A stretch of 64,000 nucleotides of DNA, from assembly GCF_024170165.1 (NCBI RefSeq), contig NZ_JALJXP010000009.1, positions 224,815 through 288,814 on the forward strand, written 5' to 3'. Positions within the stretch are counted from its first letter, which is position 1. The number at the start of each line of letters is the position of its first letter. Under the pieces are notes generated by a model. The model had not been told where the DNA came from. It saw only the letters and a program-made list of their open reading frames with translations, and made no database searches. This DNA comes from Pseudomonas nitroreducens. Lineage in GTDB: Bacteria; Pseudomonadota; Gammaproteobacteria; Pseudomonadales; Pseudomonadaceae. Made by a program: the position numbers and the translations under genes. Positions 46,770 through 54,223 of the stretch are shown one piece after another.

Positions 46770-47540
46770 TCAGTAGCCGGCGTTGCGCTCCTCGGGACGC
46801 AGGGTGAGGACTTCGAAGCCGCTGGCGGTAACTGCCACGGTGTGCTCGAACTGCGCGGAGAGCTTGCCGTCGAGGGTGACCACGGTCCATTCGTCCGCCA
46901 GGGTTTTCACCCCGGAATGCCCCTGGTTGAGCATCGGCTCGATGGTGAAGGTCATGCCTTCGCGCAGCACCTGCCCGGTGCGCGGACGGCCGAAGTGCAG
47001 CACCTGTGGCGGCTCGTGCATTTCGCGGCCGATGCCGTGGCCGCAGTAGTCTTCGACCACGGTGTAGCCGTGCTGCCGGGCGTGCCGCTCGATGGCGTGG
47101 CCGACGTCGCCCAGGCGTGCGCCGGGCTTCACCGCACGGATGCCTTTCCACATCGCCTCGTAGGTGATCTCCACCAGGCGCCGGGCGGCGGGCGAGACGT
47201 TGCCGATCAGGTAGGTCTTGCTCGAATCGGCAATGAAGCCGTTCTTCTCCAGGGTGATGTCGAAGTTGACGATGTCGCCGTCCTGAAGTCGGTCCGCCTC
47301 GGACGGCACGCCATGGCAGACCACCTGGTTGCGCGAGGAGTTGAGCACGTAGGCGAAGCCATACTGGCCTTTGCTGGCCGGCCGCGCCTGCAGCTCATCG
47401 ACGATGTAGCGCTCGACCCGGTCGTTGACTTCCAGGGTCGTCATGCCGTCCAGCGGCAGGCTGTCGACGAAGCCGAAGACCTTCGCCAGCAGCCGGCCGG
47501 ATTCGGCCATCAGCGCCAGTTCCGCAGGCGTCTTGGTCAC
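46770..47540 (-). CDS. map: Type I methionine aminopeptidase (accessory copy)
   Basis: 256-residue pita-bread metallopeptidase that removes initiator Met. All five metal ligands are visible: two Asp in VNFDITLEKNGFIADSSKTY, His in GHGIGREMHEPPQV, Glu in FTIEPMLN and Glu in QFEHTVAV; the substrate His is in VVCHGVPSE. The start is the GTG at 47540, with GGAGG 7 nt upstream, overlapping the ParD-like stop in a GTGA junction. The gene is in an operon behind a ribbon-helix-helix protein, not beside rpsB/tsf where the housekeeping map usually sits, so it is probably a second copy. Confidence 0.93.
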   Translation of the reverse strand: MTKTPAELALMAESGRLLAKVFGFVDSLPLDGMTTLEVNDRVERYIVDELQARPASKGQYGFAYVLNSSRNQVVCHGVPSEADRLQDGDIVNFDITLEKNGFIADSSKTYLIGNVSPAARRLVEITYEAMWKGIRAVKPGARLGDVGHAIERHARQHGYTVVEDYCGHGIGREMHEPPQVLHFGRPRTGQVLREGMTFTIEPMLNQGHSGVKTLADEWTVVTLDGKLSAQFEHTVAVTASGFEVLTLRPEERNAGY

Positions 47541-47746
47541 TTGGCGCCTCCCGCAGCGGAGTACTTGACCCCGGCTTCCTGCAGTTCGCGGGTGATGATC
47601 TCGTTGAAGCTCAGGGTCGGTTCCAGCTCGCAGAGCATGCCGATCTTGATCCAGAACGCCGCCTGGGCGTTGATCGACCGGCAGGCCACGGAGCTGGCGC
47701 GGCGAAGCTGGTCGTGCAGGTCGTCGTCCAGGTTGATGATGCCCAT
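47537..47746 (-). CDS. ParD-like ribbon-helix-helix protein
   Basis: 69-residue protein, MGIINLDDDLHDQLRRASSV then ACRSINAQAAFWIKIGMLCE. The short beta strand and two helices resemble a ribbon-helix-helix DNA-binding fold of the ParD_like family. No ParE/RelE toxin follows; instead a methionine aminopeptidase gene overlaps its stop codon. Two identical-type palindromes about 32 and 53 bp upstream look like autoregulatory operators. It may be a regulator of map expression or part of an unorthodox toxin-antitoxin-like pair. Confidence 0.8.
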   Translation of the reverse strand: MGIINLDDDLHDQLRRASSVACRSINAQAAFWIKIGMLCELEPTLSFNEIITRELQEAGVKYSAAGGAK

Positions 47747-47777
47747 GATTCTCTCGCCTCTCTCTGACGCAATTCGC

Positions 47778-47809
47778 TATGAAGCATAACAAAACATATA
47801 TGCATCATA
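47778..47809. promoter_or_regulatory. Two TATG-N3-CATA palindromes 21 bp apart
   Basis: TATGAAGCATA (47778-47788) and TATGCATCATA (47799-47809) are both perfect TATG-N3-CATA inverted repeats, spaced exactly 21 bp, two helical turns, so dimers would bind the same face. They lie just upstream of the ParD-like start in an AT-rich stretch and fit cooperative binding by a ribbon-helix-helix repressor. Confidence 0.6.
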
Positions 47810-47842
47810 TTGACCGAGGCGAGGGAATGCAAAGCCGGCGGC

Positions 47843-49123
47843 TCAGCCCACCTTCGAAACAGGCTCCGCCAGTGGCTGGGCCAGGGCAATCGCGCCCTTG
47901 CCAGCCAGCTCCGTCAGTTGCTCGGTGGCCAGCCCCAGTTGCTCGGCCAGCACCTGCGCGGTGTCCTGGGCGAACATCGGCGGCGCCAGGCGGTAGGTGG
48001 GCGGCGAGGCGGAGAAGCGTGCCGGGTAGCCGAGCAGGGTGACTTCGGTGCCGTCCTGCCGGGTCAGGGTCTGCAACAGCCCACGGGCCTGTACCTGCGG
48101 GTCGGCCAGGGCCTGCTGCAGGTTGTTGATCGGCCCGCCGGGCACGCCGGCCTTTTCCATGGCCGCGAGCAGGTCGGCGGCTTGCCAGCCGGCGATGCTT
48201 CTTGCCAGTTCCACTTCCAGCTCGCGGCGATGCTGGCTGCGGCCGGGGTTGCGGGTGAAGCGCGGGTCGCCGCCGAGGTCGTCGCGGTCGAGCAGGCGGC
48301 ACAGCGCCTGGAACTGCCCGTCGGAACCACAGGCAACGAGGATGTAGTCGTCGTTGCAGGCGAAGTCGCGGTACGGCACCACGTTGGGGTGGGCGTTGCC
48401 CAGGCGTTGCGGCACCTGCCCGCTGACCAGGTGGTTCATCGCCTGGTTGGCCATCAGCGACAGCTGGCTGTCGAGCAGCGCGCAGTCGATGTGCTGGCCT
48501 TCGCCGCTGGCGTGGCGATGGTTCAGCGCGGCGAGGATCGAGATGGTCGCGTACAGCCCGCAGAACAGGTCGCTCACCGGCAGGCCGACCTTCAGCGGCC
48601 CGGCGCCGGGTTCGTCGTCGCGGCGTCCGGTGATGCTCATCAGCCCGCTCATGCCCTGCACCAGGAAGTCGTAGCCGCCGCGCCCGGCGTACGGGCCGGT
48701 CTGGCCGAAGCCGGTGACCGAGCAGTAGATCAGCTTCGGGTTCAGGGCCTTGAGGGCCGCGTAATCCAGACCGTAGCGCGCCAGGGTGCCGACCTTGTAG
48801 TTCTCCACCAGGACGTCCGCCGAGGTGGCCAGACGGCGCAGCAGTGCGGCGCCGTCGGGGTGTCCGAAGTCCACGGCGATGGCGCGCTTGTTGCGGTTGG
48901 CGCAGAAGTAGTAGGCGGCATCCCAGGTGGGGCTGCTGTCCTCGAGGAACGGCGGTCCCCAGGTGCGGGTGTCGTCGCGCCGGCTGGGGCGCTCCACCTT
49001 GATCACGTCCGCGCCCAGGTCGCCGAGGATCTGCGTGGCCCAGGGTCCGGCGAGAACCCGCGAGAGGTCGAGGACGCGCAGGCCCGCAAGCGGGCCCTGT
49101 GGGGTGGCTTGGGTGTTGCTCAT
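47843..49123 (-). CDS. CaiB/BaiF (class III) CoA-transferase
   Basis: 426-residue interlocked-dimer CoA-transferase. GLRVLDLSRVLAGPWATQIL and LGADVIKVERPSRRDD form the N-terminal CoA-binding part, and GYDFLVQGMSGLMSITG carries the catalytic Asp. LKVGLPVSDLFCGLYATISI and the GEGQHIDCALLDSQL loop are typical. It activates a carboxylic acid as CoA thioester, probably using a short-chain acyl-CoA donor. It is the last gene of the operon MaoC-like, ACAD, ACAD, MFS, CaiB. Confidence 0.93.
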   Translation of the reverse strand: MSNTQATPQGPLAGLRVLDLSRVLAGPWATQILGDLGADVIKVERPSRRDDTRTWGPPFLEDSSPTWDAAYYFCANRNKRAIAVDFGHPDGAALLRRLATSADVLVENYKVGTLARYGLDYAALKALNPKLIYCSVTGFGQTGPYAGRGGYDFLVQGMSGLMSITGRRDDEPGAGPLKVGLPVSDLFCGLYATISILAALNHRHASGEGQHIDCALLDSQLSLMANQAMNHLVSGQVPQRLGNAHPNVVPYRDFACNDDYILVACGSDGQFQALCRLLDRDDLGGDPRFTRNPGRSQHRRELEVELARSIAGWQAADLLAAMEKAGVPGGPINNLQQALADPQVQARGLLQTLTRQDGTEVTLLGYPARFSASPPTYRLAPPMFAQDTAQVLAEQLGLATEQLTELAGKGAIALAQPLAEPVSKVG

Positions 49124-49149
49124 GCTTTTCTCCAGTTCGCTGCAGGGCT

Positions 49150-50472
49150 TCAGTGCAGGTCTTTACCGCGGGTTTCGGGCATGCGCACGAACGCCACCAG
49201 GGTGATCAACGCCATGACCGAGACGTAGACCAGGAACCACTGCTCCTGGCCGCGGCTCTGCAGCCAGGTCATCAGGTAGGGCGTGGTGCCGCCGAAGATC
49301 GCCACCACCAGGTTGTACGGCAGGCCGATGCCCAGGGCGCGGATATCGGTGCTGAACAGCTCCGACTTGATCGCCGGGGCGATGGCCGAATACAGCCCGT
49401 AGAGCAGCAGGCCGAACAGTTCGACGGCGAGGATCGAGGCAAACGAGGCATTCATCGAGCGCACTACCGGATAGAGCAGCGCGGCGTAGCCCAGGGCGAA
49501 GACGATCAGCTGCGGGCGCCGGCCGATGCGGTCGGACAGCCAGCCGAACAGCGGCTGGGAGATCATGAACACCACCAGCGCCAGGCTGCTGGCAGCGTAG
49601 GCGGTGCCCGGCGCCACGCCGAGGGTGCGGATGGCGTGCACCGGCAGGTAGCTGACGAACAGGTAGAAGGCGAAGGCCCCCAGCAGGCTGATGCCGACCA
49701 GGCGTTTCACCGCCTCCGGATGGTCACGCCAGAGGGTGCGCAGCGGCTGCTCGACGCGTTGGCCATGGCGTTGCTCCTGGCCCTTGCGGAACGCTGCGGT
49801 CTCCTCGACGCCATGGCGAATCCAGAAGCCGGCCAGGCTGCCCAGGCCGCCGATGAAGAACGGAATGCGCCAGCCGAAGTCGATCAACTGGTCGCGGCTC
49901 AGCCATTGGCTCAGCGCCCAGGCCAGGCCCGAGGCGAACAGCAGGCCGAGGGCGATGCTGGCGAAGAAGAAGCCCGAGTACAGGCCGCGCTGGCCGGCCG
50001 GCGCCGATTCGGCGAGGAAGGTCGCGGCGGCGCCGTACTCACCGCCGACCGAGAGCCCCTGGACCATGCGTGCCAATACCATCAGCACGGGTGCGGCGAT
50101 ACCGATGGTGGCGTAGGTCGGCATCAGGCTGATAAGCAGCGAGGGCAGCGCCATCATCAGGATGGTCAGGTTGAGCGCTGCCTTGCGCCCGGCGCGGTCA
50201 TTGAAGATGCCGATCAGCCAGCCACCCAGCGGGCGCATGGCAAAGCCGATGGCGAACACCGCGAAGGAGGCGAGCAGGGCGGTGGTCTCGTTGTCCGAGG
50301 GGAAGAACTGGTGACTGAAGTAGAGGGCGAAGGCGGTGTAGACCGTCCAGTCGAACCATTCCACGGTGTTGCCGACGCTGCCGGCGATGATGGTGCGCCA
50401 GGCGATGGGTCGGCTGCTGGACGCCGCGCCCGTTGAGGTGGCGCGGTGCGGTTGGCTGAGAATGTGGGCCAT
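49150..50472 (-). CDS. MHS-family MFS metabolite:proton symporter
   Basis: 440-residue 12-helix carrier. GSVGNTVEWFDWTVYTAFAL, FAMRPLGGWLIGIFNDRAGR and VQGLSVGGEYGAAATFLAES are signatures of the metabolite-H+ symporter group (ShiA, KgtP, ProP). Members import mono- and dicarboxylates, betaines or shikimate. The ATG at 50472 has GGAG 8 nt upstream. In this operon it presumably imports the acid that CaiB activates. It is separated from the upstream acyl-CoA dehydrogenase by a tandem 15-bp repeat. Confidence 0.93.
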   Translation of the reverse strand: MAHILSQPHRATSTGAASSSRPIAWRTIIAGSVGNTVEWFDWTVYTAFALYFSHQFFPSDNETTALLASFAVFAIGFAMRPLGGWLIGIFNDRAGRKAALNLTILMMALPSLLISLMPTYATIGIAAPVLMVLARMVQGLSVGGEYGAAATFLAESAPAGQRGLYSGFFFASIALGLLFASGLAWALSQWLSRDQLIDFGWRIPFFIGGLGSLAGFWIRHGVEETAAFRKGQEQRHGQRVEQPLRTLWRDHPEAVKRLVGISLLGAFAFYLFVSYLPVHAIRTLGVAPGTAYAASSLALVVFMISQPLFGWLSDRIGRRPQLIVFALGYAALLYPVVRSMNASFASILAVELFGLLLYGLYSAIAPAIKSELFSTDIRALGIGLPYNLVVAIFGGTTPYLMTWLQSRGQEQWFLVYVSVMALITLVAFVRMPETRGKDLH

Positions 50473-50493
50473 CGGTGTTCTCCATTGTCATTG

Positions 50494-50538
50494 TTTTGAG
50501 AAGCACGGTTTTGAGAAGCACGGTTGTGAGAGGCACGG
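50494..50538. repeat. Three tandem 15-bp repeats inside the operon
   Basis: TTTTGAGAAGCACGG occurs twice exactly (50494-50508, 50509-50523) and once with two mismatches (50524-50538), ending at the stop codon of the 332-residue dehydrogenase. It fills most of the 67-bp gap before the MFS gene. Confidence 0.85.
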
Positions 50539-50539
50539 T

Positions 50540-51538
50540 TCAGGCGGCGGGCAGGTGGCGGCGCAGGAAGGCCAGGCTGTCGCCGCTCTCCCGCAGCGCC
50601 GCACGGCCGATCAGCGGTTGCCAGTACGCCTCGCTGCCGAAGTCCGCGCGCCAGGCATACAGGCGGCGGGTGTAGAGCTGCAGGTCGCATTCCTCGGTGA
50701 CACCGATGGCGCCGAAGACCGCATGGGCGATGTTGCAGATGCGCACCGCCGCGCTGCTGCAGCGCGCCTTGGCCACGGCGGCCGGGATGCCCTGCGGCCA
50801 GTTCGGCCCGCGCAGCGCCAGTTGCGCCGCCATGCACGCGGCGAAGGCTTCTTCGGCGAGCGCGCTGATCTGTTGCTGCACGGCCTGGAAACCGCCGACC
50901 GGCTTGCCGAACTGCTGGCGGGTAGTGGCGTAGTCCAGGGTCAGGTGCAGTACCCGTTCTGCGGCGCCGGCGATCAGCGCCGCACTGTAGGCCGCGCCCA
51001 GGGCGCGCCAGTCCCGCTCCGCTGGCAGACGCAGGGCGTCGGCGGGCACTTCGGGCCAGAAGAGTGCTTCGGTGGCGCTGGCGTGGACGCCGTCCGCCCG
51101 GCGTTGCGCACTGTCCACCGGCAGCAGCCAGGCGCCTTCCGCCAGGGTTGCCAGCACCCAGCGCGACTGCGCGGCGAAGGGCACCGCATGGCAGCGCAGG
51201 CCTTGGCCGTCGCGCTCGCCGCTCGCCAGGGCGATGGGGCCTTCGGGCAGCGCAAGACCGGCTTCGGCCAGCGCCAGGCGCGCCCACCAGGTGCTGGCGA
51301 GCGGCAGCGGCAGCGCTGCGCCGCCGGCGGCGAGCAGCAGGTGGCAGGCGGTTTCCGCACTGGCCGCCGCGCCGCCAAGTTCCTCGGGTAACAGCAGGTC
51401 GGCAAAACCGTGTTCAGCCAGCGAGCGCCACAGCCCGTCGGCGGGCTCGCCCAGGTCGATGCGGCGCACGCGCTCGGCGCTGACTTCGCCTTCCAGCCAC
51501 TGGCCGAAGGCGTCGATGATGAGGGTGTCGAGGCTCAT
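50540..51538 (-). CDS. Acyl-CoA dehydrogenase, short subunit type
   Basis: 332-residue acyl-CoA dehydrogenase. The C-terminal helical domain is clear (TTRQQFGKPVGGFQAVQQQI; NIAHAVFGAIGVTEECDLQL), but the middle domain is short and lacks the usual SEPxxGSD FAD/substrate loop. It is paired with the 381-residue paralogue 9 nt upstream. Tandem unequal dehydrogenases like this often form alpha2-beta2 enzymes, as for pimeloyl-CoA (PimC/PimD) or steroid side-chain (ChsE) dehydrogenases, in which each subunit provides only part of the FAD site. Substrate inferred only as a carboxyl-CoA thioester. Confidence 0.88.
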   Translation of the reverse strand: MSLDTLIIDAFGQWLEGEVSAERVRRIDLGEPADGLWRSLAEHGFADLLLPEELGGAAASAETACHLLLAAGGAALPLPLASTWWARLALAEAGLALPEGPIALASGERDGQGLRCHAVPFAAQSRWVLATLAEGAWLLPVDSAQRRADGVHASATEALFWPEVPADALRLPAERDWRALGAAYSAALIAGAAERVLHLTLDYATTRQQFGKPVGGFQAVQQQISALAEEAFAACMAAQLALRGPNWPQGIPAAVAKARCSSAAVRICNIAHAVFGAIGVTEECDLQLYTRRLYAWRADFGSEAYWQPLIGRAALRESGDSLAFLRRHLPAA

Positions 51539-51547
51539 GGGGGGTTC

Positions 51548-52693
51548 CTATCGCAGGCCGAGGCCGCGGGCGATCACGCCGCGGAGGATTTCGCGGGTGC
51601 CGCCGCGCAGGGAGAACACCGGGGCCATGCGTTCCAGGTAGGCCAGGGTGCGTTGCAGCAGGTGCGGGACGGCGCCGCCATCCACCGCGCCGAGCAGGTC
51701 GCCAAGCAGGGTCGGGATGGACTGCTCGAAGCTGGTGCCCAGGTCCTTCACCAGCGCCGCTTCCACCACCGGGCTGCGGCCGTCCGCCAGTTGCGCGGCG
51801 AGGCTCACCGACAGCGCACGCAGCACCATCAGCTCGCTCAGCAGCTGGCCCAACAGACGCTCCTGGCCCGCCTGTGGGTGGCTGCGCAGCCAGTCCAGCC
51901 AGGCATCGAGCAGGGCGATGCTGGAGTAGATGCGCTCCGGTCCGCTGCGCTCGAAGGCCAGTTCGGCGGTTACCTGTTTCCAGCCATCGCCTTCCTCGCC
52001 GACCAGTGCCGCGGCCGGCAGCTGCACGTTGTCGAAGAACACTTCGCAGAAGTGCTCGGCGCCGGTGAGGTCGCGGATCGGGCGGATGCTGATGCCGGGC
52101 AGCGACAGGTCGACCAGCACCTGCGACAACCCGCGATGGCGGTCCTGGGCGCTGCCGGAAGTGCGTACCAGGGCGATCATGTAGTGGCTGTGCTGGGCGT
52201 AGGTGGTCCAGATCTTCTGGCCGTTGAGCAGCCAGCCGTCGGCATTGGCTTCGGCGCGGGTGCGCACGCTGGCCAGGTCCGAGCCAGAATTCGGTTCGCT
52301 CATGCCGATGCAGAAGAACTGTTCGCCACGGCAGATCGCCGGCAGGTGCAGGCGCTTCTGCTGCTCGCTGCCAAAGCGCAGCAGCAGCGGGCCGCTCTGG
52401 CGGTCGGCGATCCAGTGGGCGGCCACCGGCGCGCCGGCGCAGAGCAGTTCTTCCACCACCACGAAGCGCGCCAGCGGGTCGAGGCCGGCGCCGCCGTACT
52501 CGCGCGGCAGGGTCAGCCCGACCCAGCCGCGCTCGGCCAGGGCACGGCTGAAGTCGGCGTCGAAGCCTTGCCAGCTGCGCGCCCGCAGGTCGGTGGGGTA
52601 ATCGCGCAGGCGCCCGGCGAGGAAGCTGCGCAGCTCCTCGCGCAAGGCCTCGTGCCGCGCCGGTAGCGCGCGGAAGTCGAGGGCTTCGAGCAT
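51548..52693 (-). CDS. Acyl-CoA dehydrogenase, long subunit
   Basis: 381-residue FAD enzyme with a complete acyl-CoA dehydrogenase layout: LPREYGGAGLDPLARFVVVE (N-terminal domain), CIGMSEPNSGSDLASVRTRA (FAD/substrate loop), LNGQKIWTTYAQHSHYMIAL, the ELAFERSGPERIYSS segment and the C-terminal SLRGGTREILRGVIARGLGL. Its start codon overlaps the MaoC-like stop (TGATG). It likely forms a heteromeric enzyme with the 332-residue partner and introduces an alpha-beta double bond. Confidence 0.92.
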   Translation of the reverse strand: MLEALDFRALPARHEALREELRSFLAGRLRDYPTDLRARSWQGFDADFSRALAERGWVGLTLPREYGGAGLDPLARFVVVEELLCAGAPVAAHWIADRQSGPLLLRFGSEQQKRLHLPAICRGEQFFCIGMSEPNSGSDLASVRTRAEANADGWLLNGQKIWTTYAQHSHYMIALVRTSGSAQDRHRGLSQVLVDLSLPGISIRPIRDLTGAEHFCEVFFDNVQLPAAALVGEEGDGWKQVTAELAFERSGPERIYSSIALLDAWLDWLRSHPQAGQERLLGQLLSELMVLRALSVSLAAQLADGRSPVVEAALVKDLGTSFEQSIPTLLGDLLGAVDGGAVPHLLQRTLAYLERMAPVFSLRGGTREILRGVIARGLGLR

Positions 52694-53166
52694 CAGCCTT
52701 CACCCCGTTCGGGGCGGCCGGCGAGCAGGCGCTTGACCTGGTATTCCATCACCGTCTCCTCACGCTGGTTGAGCACGAAGACCCGGGAGGTGACCACGGC
52801 GCGGTTGTGCTTTGAGGTCGGGCGGACTTCCTCGATCTCCACCACGGCTTCCAGGGTGTCACCCACGACCACCGGGCCTTTCACGCTCTTGTGCAGTTCC
52901 AGCAGGGCCAGGCCGGTGCCTTGCAGCATGGTCTGCATGAGGATGCCTTCGATCAGGCTGTAGCTCAGCGCAGCCGGCACCGGGCGGCCCTGGATGGCAC
53001 CATTGAAGGTGCTGTCGATGAAGATCACTTCGGTCTGCCCGGTGACGCCGACGAAGCCGATCAGGTCAGCCTCGGTGACCGTCCGGCGGAAGGTGCGGAA
53101 ACGCTGGCCGGCTTCGATCTGCTGCCAGTAATAACCTTGCCCGAGGGCGATTTCGTGGTGCGCCAT
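52693..53166 (-). CDS. MaoC-like hot-dog protein without the canonical Asp/His pair
   Basis: 157-residue single hot-dog domain of the MaoC/FAS1-dehydratase group (GYYWQQIEAGQRFRTFRRTV; VKGPVVVGDTLEAVVEIEEV; TSRVFVLNQREETVMEYQVK). Where R-hydratases have GDxNPxHxD, this protein reads GQTEVIFID, so the usual catalytic Asp and His appear absent. It may be a structural or thioester-binding subunit, a dehydratase with another catalytic pair, or a different activity. First gene of the operon, divergent from the LysR gene. Confidence 0.8.
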   Translation of the reverse strand: MAHHEIALGQGYYWQQIEAGQRFRTFRRTVTEADLIGFVGVTGQTEVIFIDSTFNGAIQGRPVPAALSYSLIEGILMQTMLQGTGLALLELHKSVKGPVVVGDTLEAVVEIEEVRPTSKHNRAVVTSRVFVLNQREETVMEYQVKRLLAGRPERGEG

Positions 53167-53232
53167 GCAGCACTCTCCTGTTGGGATTGTTGTCGTCGAG
53201 TGGGGTCAGGCTATGGGCAGGGCTGGTAGTCA

Positions 53233-53273
53233 TCCAATATTATTTGGAGAACGATTGATACATACGGAGTATC
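53233..53273. promoter_or_regulatory. LysR-type operator candidates between LysR gene and MaoC-like operon
   Basis: TCCAA-TATTAT-TTGGA (53233-53248) is a perfect inverted repeat in an AT-rich core, and GATAC-N7-GTATC (53257-53273) is another just before the LysR start. Both contain T-N11-A-type cores. They lie in the 110-bp divergent gap and fit an autoregulating LysR protein. Confidence 0.5.
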
Positions 53274-53276
53274 AGT

Positions 53277-54188
53277 ATGGAGCTGCGCCAGATTCACCAG
53301 TTCCTCGCCCTGGCCGAGACCCTGAACTTCCGCGAGGCCGCCGAGCGCCTGCACATGTCCCAGCCGCCACTGTCGGTGTCGATCCGCAAGCTGGAGGAGG
53401 AGATCGGCCTGCCGCTGTTCGAGCGGACTACGCGCCAGGTGGCGCTCACCGAAGCCGGTGAGGCGGTCCTGCCGGAGTTGCGCAAGGCATTGCTGCACCT
53501 GCAGCAGGCGCGGCGCTACGCGCTGGAGGCGGGGGCGGGGGAGCGCGGGCAACTGACCCTGGGCTCGGTGGGTTCGGCAACGCTGTCGCTGATTCCGCGG
53601 CTGATCCCGGAATTTCGCCGGCGCTATCCGGGCATCACCCTGGAGCTGCGCGAATTACCCTCCAGCGGCGTGCTGGAGCTGGTGGAGAACGGCGCTGCCG
53701 ATGTCGGCCTGGTGCGTTTCCCGCTGCCGCAGCCGAGCACGCTGAAGCTGATTCCGCTGGTGTGGGAGCCGATGATGCTGGTCGTCCCGCTGGACAGCCC
53801 GCTGGCCCTGAGCGGGCGTAGCCGCGTGCATCTGGCAGAGGTCGCCGACCAGCCGCTGATCGACTACCCGCACACCGAAGGCCTGCACTACGTGCTGTTG
53901 CAGCTGTGCCAGGCGGCGGGCTTCGTCCCGCAGCTGGTGCACTCCACGACTCAGGTGCAGGCGGCGATCAGCCTGGTGGCATGCGGCCTGGGCGTGGCGC
54001 TGGTGCCGGCGCTGCATGCGCGCAATTCGTCGGCACCGGTGTGCTTCCTGGAATTGGAAACACCGCATCAGGAGCGCACCGTGGCGCTCGCCCTGGTCTA
54101 CAACCCGGACAACGAGAGCCGCGTGGTGCGGCAGTTCCGTGACATGGCGGTGGAATTGCTGGCGGCTGGAGACGGGCAGGACGCCTAG
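53277..54188 (+). CDS. LysR family transcriptional regulator
   Basis: 303 residues. The N-terminal winged HTH is MELRQIHQFLALAETLNFRE, then AAERLHMSQPPLSVSIRKLE; the effector domain has GQLTLGSVGSATLSLIPRLI and LPSSGVLELVENGAADVGLV. This is the BenM/CatM/CbbR-like subgroup that senses small carboxylates. It is divergent from the MaoC-like/ACAD/CaiB operon, its likely target, with the pathway substrate or a CoA ester as probable effector. Ends at a terminator shared with the sulfatase gene. Confidence 0.93.
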   Translation: MELRQIHQFLALAETLNFREAAERLHMSQPPLSVSIRKLEEEIGLPLFERTTRQVALTEAGEAVLPELRKALLHLQQARRYALEAGAGERGQLTLGSVGSATLSLIPRLIPEFRRRYPGITLELRELPSSGVLELVENGAADVGLVRFPLPQPSTLKLIPLVWEPMMLVVPLDSPLALSGRSRVHLAEVADQPLIDYPHTEGLHYVLLQLCQAAGFVPQLVHSTTQVQAAISLVACGLGVALVPALHARNSSAPVCFLELETPHQERTVALALVYNPDNESRVVRQFRDMAVELLAAGDGQDA

Positions 54189-54222
54189 AAAAAGCGCCGG
54201 CCCCACACGGGGCCGGCCCTTG
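54189..54222. terminator. Bidirectional terminator between LysR and sulfatase genes
   Basis: GCCGGCCCC-ACAC-GGGGCCGGC, a perfect 9-bp stem, starts 8 nt after the LysR stop. Its A5 tract (54189-54193) gives a T tract for the converging sulfatase transcript; the plus-strand tail is a weaker CCTTGTT. Confidence 0.8.
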
Positions 54223-54223
54223 T

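Noticed and set aside
46770..47746. A classical ParDE toxin-antitoxin system
   Set aside because: There is no ParE/RelE-type protein; the second gene is an intact methionine aminopeptidase.
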